Below, piece by piece: positions 1-8,972 of a DNA stretch of 34,009 nt. A model generated the notes under the pieces. The model saw nothing but the letters and a program-made list of their open reading frames with translations. It searched no databases and had not been told where the DNA came from. Numbering within the stretch: the first letter of the stretch is position 1; each line of letters starts with the position of its first letter. This DNA comes from Sulfurovum sp. (lineage in GTDB: Bacteria > Campylobacterota > Campylobacteria > Campylobacterales > Sulfurovaceae). Where the stretch lies: the NCBI GenBank assembly GCA_012329065.1, contig JAAXPZ010000043.1:1-34009 (forward strand), read 5' to 3'. Both the position numbers and the translations under genes were made by a program.

Positions 1-3
1 ATA

Positions 4-50
4 GGTAAATGAAGATACCTCGTACCCTTGAATCAAGGAGCTTCATTTTA
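4..50 (+). other. Nested inverted repeats at the window's left edge
   Basis: AAATGAAG (7-14) is perfectly complementary to CTTCATTT (41-48). Inside that pair, CCTTG (26-30) faces CAAGG (34-38) across a three-base loop. GGTA (4-7) and TACC (16-19) offer a competing small stem. A short T run follows the outer arm. It could be the terminator of a gene ending left of the window or the leader of the phosphate transporter gene; the sequence does not decide. Confidence 0.35.
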
Positions 51-66
51 GGATCTCTTGCCTTTT

Positions 67-82
67 GTAACCATTTTGAAAC
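67..82 (-). promoter_or_regulatory. Candidate PhosR-like (pho) box
   Basis: Read on the minus strand this is GTTTCAAAATGGTTAC. It agrees at 12 of 14 fixed positions with the C. jejuni PhosR box GTTTC-N-AAAA-N-GTTTC as I recall it. It lies just upstream of a possible -10 hexamer (TATACT, 93-98), about where a -35 element would be, and the downstream gene is a phosphate transporter. The orientation is opposite to the gene and only one copy is seen, so this is a candidate. Confidence 0.35.
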
Positions 83-134
83 CTATACTTATTATACTAT
101 ATTTTATCAATTAAAGTATAACAAGGGGTTACAA

Positions 135-1316
135 ATGGCAGGTTCGGCAAGTATTGCGTATGAAGATTCTAGAATTGCAGAAAAGGTAAGTAGTGGAAAC
201 TGGAAGCAGTGGGCTTCTGTTGCTTTATTGGTTTATTTATTATTGGTAGCGGTTTCATTGATCGGAGGAGGGTTCAAGCTTGCAGCTGGAGATCAGGCAA
301 AAGAACTATTTGCTTTTGCAACCAACCCTATAGTAGCATTGGTAGTGGGGACGGTTGCAACTGCACTTATCCAGTCTTCCAGCACAGTAACATCCATTAT
401 CGTAGGATTGGTTGCTGGAGGGTTGCCTGTCGAGATTGCTATTCCTATGGTGATGGGTGCTAATATCGGTACAACTATCACTAACACCATAGTAAGTTTA
501 GGGCATGTGAAGCAGGGAGAAGAGTTTAAGAGAGCTTTTGCAGCAGCAACCATACATGATTTCTTTAATCTAGTTAGTGTTGTTATCTTTCTCCCATTAG
601 AAATTATGTTTGGCTTTCTTGAGAAGATAGGAGTTTACTTATCTACATTTATGCATGGTGGAGACTCCGTGTCTGTTAGTGGCTTTAACTTCATTAAACC
701 TCTAGTGAACCCTCCTGTTAATTTCGTCAAGGACACACTCGGAAGCATTTCACCATCAGAGATGATAGCTGGCGTCATAATGGCTGTACTCGGCGTAGTT
801 ACAATATTTGTTGTAATTACACTAATAGGTAAACTTTTAAAAGTGCTTATGGTTGGGAAAGCAAAAGATATTTTGCATTCAGCGATAGGTAGAGGACCAA
901 TCTCAGGGATACTTTCAGGTACTGGAATTACTGTCCTAGTTCAGTCTTCTTCTACAACTACTAGCCTAATAGTGCCTTTAGCGGGCAGTGGAGTGTTTAG
1001 TCTCCGTCAGATATATCCATTTACACTTGGAGCAAATATAGGGACTTGTATCACAGCACTTTTAGCAGCTACTGCAGTTTCTGGTCCTTTTGCTATTTTT
1101 GCACTACAGATTGCTTTGATACACTTTGCATACAATGTTATAGGTGTGATTGTAATTTATGGCATCAAGCCACTAAGAGAGATACCTATCTGGGCTGCAC
1201 AGAAACTAGCAGAAGCAGCAACTAAAAATATACTTTATGCTGTAGGGTATGTGGTATCGGTATTTTTTGTGCTTCCAGGTATATTGATAGCTATAAGCCA
1301 AACTATGGGTTGGTAG
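135..1316 (+). CDS. Na+/phosphate cotransporter family protein (NptA/PF02690 type)
   Basis: Predicted inner-membrane sodium-coupled phosphate carrier of 393 residues. The family's duplicated architecture is clear: two QSSS motifs (about residues 80-83 and 270-273), each followed by a GANIGT motif (first near 109-113, second near 303), in a strongly hydrophobic multi-helix protein. The start at 135 is chosen because AAGGGG lies just upstream; the frame stays open back to position 9, but those 42 codons do not look like a transporter N-terminus. Many bacterial homologues carry a C-terminal cytoplasmic PhoU-like domain; this one ends right after the last membrane segment. It heads an apparent operon with a small helical protein and an exported PepSY-like protein. 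The family call is firm. Phosphate as substrate follows from the family. Confidence 0.9.
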   Translation: MAGSASIAYEDSRIAEKVSSGNWKQWASVALLVYLLLVAVSLIGGGFKLAAGDQAKELFAFATNPIVALVVGTVATALIQSSSTVTSIIVGLVAGGLPVEIAIPMVMGANIGTTITNTIVSLGHVKQGEEFKRAFAAATIHDFFNLVSVVIFLPLEIMFGFLEKIGVYLSTFMHGGDSVSVSGFNFIKPLVNPPVNFVKDTLGSISPSEMIAGVIMAVLGVVTIFVVITLIGKLLKVLMVGKAKDILHSAIGRGPISGILSGTGITVLVQSSSTTTSLIVPLAGSGVFSLRQIYPFTLGANIGTCITALLAATAVSGPFAIFALQIALIHFAYNVIGVIVIYGIKPLREIPIWAAQKLAEAATKNILYAVGYVVSVFFVLPGILIAISQTMGW

Positions 1317-1346
1317 CTTTAGACTAAAATTTAAAGGAGAATGAGT

Positions 1347-1589
1347 ATGGATTTTAAAAATGTAAATATCGAACAACTAAGAGAAAAAATATCAGAACTA
1401 GAAGAGTCGTTATCTGAGTTAAAAGTACAGCTTAAAAAGCAAGAAGAAGTGGCCCAGCATGAGGCAATCGATAACTTGGAGGAGTATCTCCATCAAGTTG
1501 ACAATAAGTATGAAACTCTTCGTGACTTGTGGCCAATGGTGGTGGCAGAGCTCAAAGAGCTTATGTCTAAAATACCTAGTAAAAAATAG
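1347..1589 (+). CDS. Small acidic coiled-coil protein, unknown function
   Basis: An 80-residue soluble protein, highly charged, with heptad-like spacing of Leu and Ile through roughly residues 8-36 (for example IEQLREKISELEESLSEL), then a second helical segment containing a Trp-Pro. No signal peptide or membrane segment is visible. The start at 1347 is preferred over the in-frame ATG at 1341, because the AAGGAGA motif (1334-1340) touches the earlier ATG but sits six bases from the later one. It lies 30 bp after the phosphate carrier gene and 19 bp before the PepSY-like gene, so co-transcription is likely. I do not recognise a named family. A role as a cytoplasmic partner of the carrier, in place of the missing PhoU domain, is speculation. 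Confidence 0.75.
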   Translation: MDFKNVNIEQLREKISELEESLSELKVQLKKQEEVAQHEAIDNLEEYLHQVDNKYETLRDLWPMVVAELKELMSKIPSKK

Positions 1590-1608
1590 AGAGAATTAGG
1601 AGTAATTT

Positions 1609-2085
1609 ATGAAAAATAGATATTTAAACATGCTAGTATTGTTAGGGCTTGCCTCCTCTTTTGTATCAGCAGGAACAGAGGTAAAAATAGATTTTAATGA
1701 TATTCCAAAAGATATAATGAGTGTGGCACAAGAACTCCTACCTGAAGCGAAATTTACCTCTGCTAACACTGAAGAGGAGACAGACGGAACTTTTGTATAT
1801 GAGATACAAGGAAAGATAAAAGATGGTAGAAAAGTTGAAGTGGATATACTTAAAAATGGCAAGATAGAGGAGTTTGAGGTAGAGTTTAGTAGAGACATGG
1901 TTCCAGGTGCTGTGCTCAAGTCTCTAGAGAGTAAACTGCCAGGATTTAAACCAAGCTACATAGAAGCCAGTCACTCTGCTAGCAAAAAAGTAATAGCATA
2001 CGAGTTTGTTGGGACTAGGGACGGCAAAGATTTTGATGTGGATGTTTCTGCAGATGGTAGAAAAATAGAGCTAGCAGATCAGTAG
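1609..2085 (+). CDS. Exported PepSY-like domain protein
   Basis: 158 residues with a classic Sec signal peptide (positive MKNR, hydrophobic core, cleavage near VSAG at about residue 22). The mature part contains two similar repeats of the small alpha/beta unit seen in PepSY-like proteins: a helix such as IPKDIMSVAQELLP, then strands resembling YEIQGKIKDGRKVEVDILKNGKIEEFE. A second unit begins near VPGAVLKSLESKLPG and ends KDFDVDVSADGRKIEL. Such proteins are periplasmic and their ligand is usually unknown. A good ribosome site (TTAGGAG) precedes the ATG. It is the last gene of the phosphate-transporter operon, which hints at an envelope role linked to that system. The domain call is moderately sure and the function is open. 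Confidence 0.75.
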   Translation: MKNRYLNMLVLLGLASSFVSAGTEVKIDFNDIPKDIMSVAQELLPEAKFTSANTEEETDGTFVYEIQGKIKDGRKVEVDILKNGKIEEFEVEFSRDMVPGAVLKSLESKLPGFKPSYIEASHSASKKVIAYEFVGTRDGKDFDVDVSADGRKIELADQ

Positions 2086-2092
2086 TTTGTAC

Positions 2093-2162
2093 TAGTTCCC
2101 AAGCCAGAGCTTAGGAGTACCCATTGGTCTGCATGTAACTATAACGCTATGGTCAGGAACTA
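2093..2162. other. Compact inverted-repeat element between PepSY gene and pyrH
   Basis: TAGTTCC (2093-2099) pairs perfectly with GGAACTA (2156-2162), enclosing 56 bases that include AAGC-caga-GCTT. No T tract follows, so it is not a standard intrinsic terminator. The 7-bp closing stem and 70-base length resemble a tRNA outline, but there is no T-arm GGTTC or D-arm consensus. It may be a structured 3' or 5' untranslated region. Confidence 0.25.
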
Positions 2163-2191
2163 AATCCTAACTTAATATAATCTTTAAAATA

Positions 2192-2200
2192 TGCTATAAT
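2192..2200 (+). promoter_or_regulatory. Extended -10 promoter upstream of pyrH
   Basis: TGC-TATAAT, an extended -10 element for the housekeeping sigma factor, lies about 90 bases before pyrH in a T/A-rich context. No good -35 hexamer is visible, which is normal for Campylobacterota sigma-70 promoters. A second TATAAT at 2259-2264, only 26 bases before the start codon, could be an alternative promoter. Confidence 0.5.
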
Positions 2201-2263
2201 GATTTGATCGAGCGAACAGACGCTAAACCTCCTCAACACCCTCTAACCGTCCATTGGATATAA

Positions 2264-2998
<735 letters not shown>

Positions 2999-3013
2999 TT
3001 TAGAAGGATAAAA

Positions 3014-3220
3014 ATGAGATTAGAAAAGATAGTAGCAAAGGCACTAAAGCAAGTAGAGGACGATCGATATCTGCTGGCAAAAGCCATTGGAAAAAGAGCA
3101 AATGAGTTGAGCGGCGGAAGTGCCCCTCTCGTGGATATGGATATTAAAAAATATAAAGCTACAGATATTGCATTATTTGAGATTGCTGAGGGAAAACTTA
3201 AGGTTTCCATTAGCGACTAA
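3014..3220 (+). CDS. rpoZ: RNA polymerase omega subunit
   Basis: 68 residues, slightly short but normal for Campylobacterota omega subunits. The N-terminal stretch MRLEKIVAKALKQVEDDRYLLA and the segment AIGKRANELSGG correspond to the conserved omega core that clamps the beta-prime subunit. In several bacteria omega forms part of a ppGpp-binding site, and here the gene sits directly before the single ppGpp synthetase/hydrolase gene. AAGGAT lies upstream of the ATG. It is the second gene of the cluster, 31 bp before spoT. Confidence 0.93.
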   Translation: MRLEKIVAKALKQVEDDRYLLAKAIGKRANELSGGSAPLVDMDIKKYKATDIALFEIAEGKLKVSISD

Positions 3221-3251
3221 TATGCAGAGCTGATTAAGACACAATACAATC

Positions 3252-5405
3252 ATGACAGATTTTCTGGAGCAAGCGGGACAAGCAAAGACAGTCTCTGTTG
3301 CCAAAGAGCTCTTGGCTGAACAGATTGAAATAACTAAGGCTATAGACCAAGCTTTGGATTTGGCTATTGAACTTCATGCGGATCAGTATCGCATAAGTGG
3401 TGATCCGTATGTTATACATCCTATCGCAGTGGCCGCCATAACTGCTTCATTTAGTGCAGATGAAACTATGGTGATCGCTGCTCTTTTGCACGATGTAGTG
3501 GAAGACACAGGGTACCCAGTAGGAAAACTAGAGAAGCTTTTTAGTGAGGACGTGAGGCATATTGTAGAAGGACTGACAAAAATTGTCACTATCCGAGATG
3601 AGAATCTCGCCTCAAGTACACCAGATGATCGGATCAATAGTTCAGCATTAAGCTTTCGTAAAATGCTCATAGCTTCCATCGAGGATGTGAGGGTTCTGAT
3701 CATCAAGCTTTGTGATAGATTGCACAATATGCTAACGCTAGATGCATTACCTCCTTCTAAGCAACAAAGGATTTCTGAAGAGACTCTTTTGGTATATGCA
3801 CCCATCGCACACAGACTTGGAATATCAAAAATCAAAAATGAATTAGAAGATCTTAGTTTTAAATACATATACCCCGGCGAATATCAAAAAATAGATGAAT
3901 ATATAAGATCCAATGACCAAAGTCTTCACTTCCAGCTAAATGCTTTTATAGAAAAAGTCAAAAATACATTGCATCAAGCTGGCTACCATTGGGAAAATTT
4001 TGAAGTTATAGGCAGAGTTAAGCATTATTATTCGATCTATCTTAAAATGCAGAGAAAAGGAATCGAGATTGATGAAGTACTGGATCTTTTGGCAATCAGA
4101 ATTATAGTCAAGGATGCTCTAGAATGTTACGAGGCCTTGGGTGCCATTCATTTGGAGTTTACACCACTTATTTCAAGATTTAAAGATTATATTGCCCTGC
4201 CAAAGGAGAATGGTTATCAGACTATACACAGCACACTTTTTGGTGATGAGGGTATCGTAGAGGCACAGATACGCACACGCCAGATGCATCAGCTTGCAGA
4301 GTATGGAGTAGCGGCTCACTGGAAATATAAAGGTGGATTAGAACATGTTAATCTAGAGTGGCTCAAAGGACTCAATTATCAAAATGAGTCTGTAGAGGAG
4401 TTTTATGAGTTGGCAAAGAGTGACCTTTTTTCTGAAGAGATCTCTGTCTTTACTCCTGAGGGGGATTATTTCACTCTCCCAAAAGACTCAGTAGCACTCG
4501 ATTTTGCTTATGCTATACACTCTGAGATCGGAGAGACAGCGACAGGAGCACTTGTCCACAAAGAAAAGGCATCATTGCTTACCATACTTAAAAATGGGGA
4601 TGTTGTTAAAATCATCACAGGTGGCAAGCCTAGAATGCATTGCTCTTGGGAAAATACAGTCAAAACTTCAAAGGCCAAAAGTGGCATCAGATCACAATGC
4701 AGAAAAAGGATAAGAGAAGTAGATGAGAATAGCAGTTATAATATTTTAGCAATGCTTTTTGCTAAGCCTTCCTCTGTAATTAAAGATATCGTTGAGGAGG
4801 ATGGCGGGGATCCTAGTATTGCCAAGGCAGCTGTGAATCTGGACGCACTCAAGGAAAAAATAAACAATATATTGCAATCACAGAATATTCATGTATTGAG
4901 ATTCTGGGAGCTTCTGAAAAAAGGTTACAAAAGACCACAGGTAAAAGATGTGGAACACATCAGGTTTTATACGAATAAGCCGATAGACGGCATAGTGTTT
5001 GATCATTGTTGTCACCCTAAGGTAGGAGATGATGTTGTAGCTTTTTATAAACATAGCAAAGCTATTATTCACCACAAATTGTGCATGAATGCCTATGATA
5101 AGATTATGGCTGGTGAAGTGATGCTCTTTGCACAATGGAACAGTAATAAAATGCCCCAGTATCGCTTGATAGTAAGTTTACCTAATCAGAAAGGCGAACT
5201 GGCAAAATTGCTGATGAAGCTTTCTACGATGAAACTAAATATTACAGGTATAGAGTTTGGCATCAGTAGTAGTGAAAGTGCAGAGTATTGCAACATCGAA
5301 GTAGAGTCAGAATCAGCAAAAGTATCAGATATTGAAAATGCATTATTCAAAAAATTTAAATTGATTGACATTGTGGCATTAAATGATGCCTATAATCATA
5401 AGTAG
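3252..5405 (+). CDS. spoT: Bifunctional (p)ppGpp synthetase/hydrolase, Rel/SpoT family
   Basis: Makes and degrades the alarmone (p)ppGpp. All domains are present in 717 residues: an N-terminal HD hydrolase domain with H56, H80-D81 and E84-D85 (LLHDVVEDT); a synthetase domain with GRVKHYYSIYLKM near 254 and EAQIRT near 337; a TGS domain around 395-455; a Cys/His-rich segment near 570-610 (FDHCCHPK and HHKLC); and a C-terminal ACT domain. The synthetase loop reads RFKD (309-312), the basic form found in bifunctional enzymes, not the acidic EPDD form of synthetase-only RelA. The ribosome-binding site before 3252 is weak. Campylobacterota generally have one long Rel/SpoT protein, so this is probably the only one. 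Confidence 0.96.
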   Translation: MTDFLEQAGQAKTVSVAKELLAEQIEITKAIDQALDLAIELHADQYRISGDPYVIHPIAVAAITASFSADETMVIAALLHDVVEDTGYPVGKLEKLFSEDVRHIVEGLTKIVTIRDENLASSTPDDRINSSALSFRKMLIASIEDVRVLIIKLCDRLHNMLTLDALPPSKQQRISEETLLVYAPIAHRLGISKIKNELEDLSFKYIYPGEYQKIDEYIRSNDQSLHFQLNAFIEKVKNTLHQAGYHWENFEVIGRVKHYYSIYLKMQRKGIEIDEVLDLLAIRIIVKDALECYEALGAIHLEFTPLISRFKDYIALPKENGYQTIHSTLFGDEGIVEAQIRTRQMHQLAEYGVAAHWKYKGGLEHVNLEWLKGLNYQNESVEEFYELAKSDLFSEEISVFTPEGDYFTLPKDSVALDFAYAIHSEIGETATGALVHKEKASLLTILKNGDVVKIITGGKPRMHCSWENTVKTSKAKSGIRSQCRKRIREVDENSSYNILAMLFAKPSSVIKDIVEEDGGDPSIAKAAVNLDALKEKINNILQSQNIHVLRFWELLKKGYKRPQVKDVEHIRFYTNKPIDGIVFDHCCHPKVGDDVVAFYKHSKAIIHHKLCMNAYDKIMAGEVMLFAQWNSNKMPQYRLIVSLPNQKGELAKLLMKLSTMKLNITGIEFGISSSESAEYCNIEVESESAKVSDIENALFKKFKLIDIVALNDAYNHK

Positions 5406-5415
5406 AGGAGAGTAG

Positions 5416-6618
5416 ATGAGTATTGCTGTAGCTATGGCGGAAATAGAGCGAGGGATAGCGGAGATTATTGATCTGGAGAGAATAGAAAAAATTGTAAGTA
5501 GGTATTATGAGACTGGTGAGCCATATTATGTGAAGCTGGGTCTTGATCCTACAGCACCTGATCTGCATCTTGGGCATACGGTAATCTTACAGAAGCTTTC
5601 TATTTTTCAGAAGTTTGGCGGCATAGTACAGCTTCTTATCGGTGATTTTACTGCTATGATCGGTGACCCTACAGGTAAAAATGAAACTAGAAAAGTTTTA
5701 GATAGAGAGACTATCAAAACCAATGCAAAAACATATCAGGAGCAAGCATTCAAAATACTCGATCCTGAAAAAACCGAGCTAGTATTTAATTCCACATGGC
5801 TAGATGCACTTGGAGCAGACGGAATGGTGCAACTCACTACACAATTCAATGTAGCTCGCATGCTAGAAAGAGATGATTTTTCTAAACGATTCAAGGGTGC
5901 TCAAAGCATCTCAATCTCAGAGTTTATCTATCCTTTGCTTCAAGGCTATGATTCAGTAGCGCTCAAATCTGATATAGAACTTGGCGGTACAGATCAGAAG
6001 TTCAACCTTCTTATGGGAAGGCATCTTCAGAGAAGTTATAGTGTAGACAAAGAGCAAGCAGTTCTAATGATGCCGATCCTTGAGGGTCTTGATGGCGTAC
6101 AAAAGATGAGTAAATCACTTGGTAACTATATCGGTATCACAGATAAGCCTAATGATATTTTCGCCAAGATACTCTCAATATCAGATGAATTGATGTGGAG
6201 ATATTATGAACTTCTGAGTAGTTTATCTTTAGATAAGATTGCTTCACTCAAAAGTGCTGTTATTGGTGGGTCAGTGCATCCCAAAAAAGCAAAAGAACAG
6301 TTGGCTCATGAGATTACTGCTAGATTTCACAATGAAGAGTTGGCTCTAGTGGCTAAAGTTGCTTTTGACAATCAGTTTAAGGCAAATCAGATTCCAGACG
6401 ACATTCCTGAATTTGAACTCGAAGATGGTATTTGGATATGCAAGGCATTGGTTGATGTAGGTATAGAGCCATCTACATCACAAGCACACAGAGATATAGG
6501 GCAGGGAGCAGTTAGGATTGATCAGGAGAAGATAGCTGACAATAAGATGAATTTAAGTGCAGGTGAGTATATTTTACAGGTAGGTAAAAGAAAATTCGCA
6601 AAAGTAAAGGTAGGTTAG
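5416..6618 (+). CDS. tyrS: Tyrosyl-tRNA synthetase
   Basis: Class I aminoacyl-tRNA synthetase charging tRNA-Tyr, 400 residues. The HIGH-type motif is HLGH at 51-54 and the KMSKS motif is exact at 230-234 (followed by LGNYIG). The C-terminal 60 residues (from about ALVDVGIEPS to the end) form an S4-like RNA-binding domain. The GAGGAG-type ribosome site, 10-bp gap after spoT and immediate abutment to the next gene (stop at 6618, next ATG at 6619) indicate one transcript. The order spoT-tyrS is conserved in Campylobacter. Confidence 0.97.
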   Translation: MSIAVAMAEIERGIAEIIDLERIEKIVSRYYETGEPYYVKLGLDPTAPDLHLGHTVILQKLSIFQKFGGIVQLLIGDFTAMIGDPTGKNETRKVLDRETIKTNAKTYQEQAFKILDPEKTELVFNSTWLDALGADGMVQLTTQFNVARMLERDDFSKRFKGAQSISISEFIYPLLQGYDSVALKSDIELGGTDQKFNLLMGRHLQRSYSVDKEQAVLMMPILEGLDGVQKMSKSLGNYIGITDKPNDIFAKILSISDELMWRYYELLSSLSLDKIASLKSAVIGGSVHPKKAKEQLAHEITARFHNEELALVAKVAFDNQFKANQIPDDIPEFELEDGIWICKALVDVGIEPSTSQAHRDIGQGAVRIDQEKIADNKMNLSAGEYILQVGKRKFAKVKVG

Positions 6619-7716
6619 ATGGAATTAAAGCCGTTTAAAATAGGAAAATATAGTATCCAAAAACCTATCATTCAGGGCGGAATGGGCGTTGGTATCTCTT
6701 GGGACCAGCTGGCAGGAAATGTGAGCAAAGAAGGTGCACTTGGCGTTATAAGTTCTGTAGGTACAGGCAATTACGAGAACAGAAAATATTCGGATAAGGT
6801 ACTCAAAGACAATAGGCCCTCAGAGGCAAATAACTTTTACTCATCAAAAGCACTTAAGATAATCTTTGATAATGCCAGAGAGATATGTGCAGATGCTCCG
6901 TTGGCCTGCAATATACTATATGCTTCAGTAAATTATGATCAGATTGTCAAAGATGCATGTGCAGCTGGAGCAGATATGATTATTACTGGTGCTGGATTGC
7001 CTCTAACTATGCCAGAAGCAGCCAGAGAGTATCCAGAAGTAGCACTTGTGCCTATCGTCTCTACTGCAAAAGCACTTCGTATATTATGCAGAAGATGGAA
7101 AAAAACACACGGTAGACTTCCAGATGCTGTTATTGTAGAGGGGCCTCTAAGTGGCGGACATCAGGGCTTTAAATATGATGATTGTTTTTTGCCAGAAAAC
7201 CAGCTAGAGAAGATACTGCCCCCAGTAGTAGAAGAGGCTAAGAACTGGGGAGATATGCCAGTTATAGCCGCAGGAGGAGTTTGGGATCATGATGATATCG
7301 TCAAAATGATGGAGCTTGGAGCTTCAGCTGTACAGATGGGTACCCGCTTTATCGGTACTATCGAGTGCGATGCCCATGAAAACTTCAAACAAGTGATACT
7401 AGGATCAAAAGAGGAAAATATAAAACTTCTCAAGTCTCCAGTAGGATATCCTGCTCGCGGAGTACTAACAAACCTACAGACAATGATAGAGGAGAAGACA
7501 GCACCCAAAATCGCCTGTATATCCAACTGCGTAGCCCCATGCCACAGAGGTGAGGAGGCTAGAGCAGTTGGGTATTGTATCGCTGACAGACTATCAGATG
7601 CATATGATGGCAAGATTGATACTGGACTCTTTTTTACTGGAGCAAATGGATATAAGCTCAATGAGATAATCACAGTCAAAGCTCTCATCGACAAGCTTAT
7701 GATAGGCGAAGTGTAG
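6619..7716 (+). CDS. Nitronate monooxygenase family flavoprotein
   Basis: 365-residue FMN-dependent TIM-barrel protein of the 2-nitropropane dioxygenase / nitronate monooxygenase family. Landmarks are the N-terminal KPIIQGGMGVGIS, the catalytic-region motif EGPLSGGHQG with His181, AAGGVWDHDDI and the flavin phosphate-binding GASAVQMGTRFI. The family ranges from true nitronate oxidases to FabK-like enoyl reductases, so the native substrate cannot be read from sequence. Campylobacter has the same gene in the same position between tyrS and amiA. A Cys cluster near residues 295-305 (IACISNCVAPC) is typical of this longer subgroup. It abuts tyrS without a gap, so translation is probably coupled. 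Confidence 0.85.
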   Translation: MELKPFKIGKYSIQKPIIQGGMGVGISWDQLAGNVSKEGALGVISSVGTGNYENRKYSDKVLKDNRPSEANNFYSSKALKIIFDNAREICADAPLACNILYASVNYDQIVKDACAAGADMIITGAGLPLTMPEAAREYPEVALVPIVSTAKALRILCRRWKKTHGRLPDAVIVEGPLSGGHQGFKYDDCFLPENQLEKILPPVVEEAKNWGDMPVIAAGGVWDHDDIVKMMELGASAVQMGTRFIGTIECDAHENFKQVILGSKEENIKLLKSPVGYPARGVLTNLQTMIEEKTAPKIACISNCVAPCHRGEEARAVGYCIADRLSDAYDGKIDTGLFFTGANGYKLNEIITVKALIDKLMIGEV

Positions 7717-7720
7717 TTTG

Positions 7721-8920
7721 ATGCGACAGTGGATTGCTGTACTATCTTTAATCCTTTTTACTGTAGAGCTTCATGCGCTTAATGTTATCAAAAGTGCAAA
7801 GATTGATGGCGGACATCTCCTTCTTCATTTTTCTAAGCCGATAGAAGTCAAAGACATACGGCATTTTGCACTTAAAGGGAGTGACTCTATTCGATATGTT
7901 TTTGATTTTGGTGGCAGCATGGTCAGGAACAAGCAACTTACTAAAAACCTTTCATATAGTTCAGTTAGATCATTTAGAATATCTCAATTTAATAGAACAA
8001 CGATTAGAGTAGTAGTAGAGGTCAAAGCTCCTTATGCTGTAGCTCATCGACAAAAGACACCCTATATCTACAAAGTAGTGCTACCTCGTGGGTATGGACA
8101 AAAAGCTGGTAGCCCTGCAGACCTGTTTTCTTCTATTGGTACAGCAAATAAAAAACAGTCTAAAAGAATCAAAAAGCACAAGAAAAGCCCTAAATCAATC
8201 AAGGGTAGTATAAAAAAGCCCAAAAGAAAATATACCATAGTCATAGATCCTGGTCATGGTGGTAAAGATGGTGGTGCATACGGTGGGGCAAAAAAATACA
8301 TGGAGAAAAAAGTTGTTCTCAGTATATCCAAGAAGCTTCGTAATCACCTAAAGAAACTTGGTTTTAGGGTGCATATGACTAGGAGTAGTGATAGGTTTAT
8401 TAAGCTTAGGAACAGAACAAAATATGCCAATAAAAAATCTGCTGATGCTTTTGTGTCTATCCATGCTAACGCTATTGGCGGAAAGAGAAAATATACTGCT
8501 GAAGGCATAGAGACATATTTTTTGCAGGTGACAAGATCAGCAAGGTCCAAAAGAGTTGCAGCTAGAGAAAATAGTGCTGTGTTTCGAGCCAAAGATAAAA
8601 TTTCCAAAAGTGTTATCTTGAATCTAATGACAGCTCCAAAGATCGTGATGTCCAACAAGCTAGCAATAGATGTTCAAAGAGGAATGTTAGGAAATGTAAA
8701 AAGAAAATTTAGAAATGTTGCAGACCATGGTGTTAGATCTGGTCCATTTTGGGTACTAGTAGGTGCACAAATGCCAGCTGTGCTGGTGGAAGTAGGGTAT
8801 ATCACTCACCCAAAAGAAAAAAAACGCTTAGTAAACCCTCTATATCAAGATCTTATAGCCAAAGGTATTGCTGAGGGCATCAGTAACTACTTTGCTAACA
8901 AAGAGAGGGAGATGGAGTAA
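7721..8920 (+). CDS. amiA: N-acetylmuramoyl-L-alanine amidase (AMIN + Amidase_3)
   Basis: Periplasmic zinc hydrolase that cuts the bond between muramic acid and the stem peptide, used in cell separation. It has 399 residues: signal peptide 1-19; an AMIN domain (about 20-125) for envelope targeting; a Lys-rich linker (about 145-170); and an Amidase_3 domain with zinc and catalytic residues H179 (DPGHGGKDGG), E195 (EKKVV), H248 (SIHANA) and E357 (LVEVGYI). The start at 7721 (ATG) is preferred to an in-frame TTG one codon earlier. It follows the flavoprotein by four bases and ends the conserved operon. Confidence 0.93.
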   Translation: MRQWIAVLSLILFTVELHALNVIKSAKIDGGHLLLHFSKPIEVKDIRHFALKGSDSIRYVFDFGGSMVRNKQLTKNLSYSSVRSFRISQFNRTTIRVVVEVKAPYAVAHRQKTPYIYKVVLPRGYGQKAGSPADLFSSIGTANKKQSKRIKKHKKSPKSIKGSIKKPKRKYTIVIDPGHGGKDGGAYGGAKKYMEKKVVLSISKKLRNHLKKLGFRVHMTRSSDRFIKLRNRTKYANKKSADAFVSIHANAIGGKRKYTAEGIETYFLQVTRSARSKRVAARENSAVFRAKDKISKSVILNLMTAPKIVMSNKLAIDVQRGMLGNVKRKFRNVADHGVRSGPFWVLVGAQMPAVLVEVGYITHPKEKKRLVNPLYQDLIAKGIAEGISNYFANKEREME

Positions 8921-8972
8921 AAAGATTCTATCTCAAACTAGTTCCATTCTTATATCCCTAATGCAACCTAGC

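Noticed and set aside
9-134. In-frame N-terminal extension of the phosphate carrier
   Set aside because: The 42 extra residues lack membrane character or family similarity, and a ribosome site sits right before the ATG at 135.
2093-2162. Possible tRNA gene
   Set aside because: The outer stem fits, but there is no T-loop GGTTC, no D-loop pattern and no anticodon arm in the right place.
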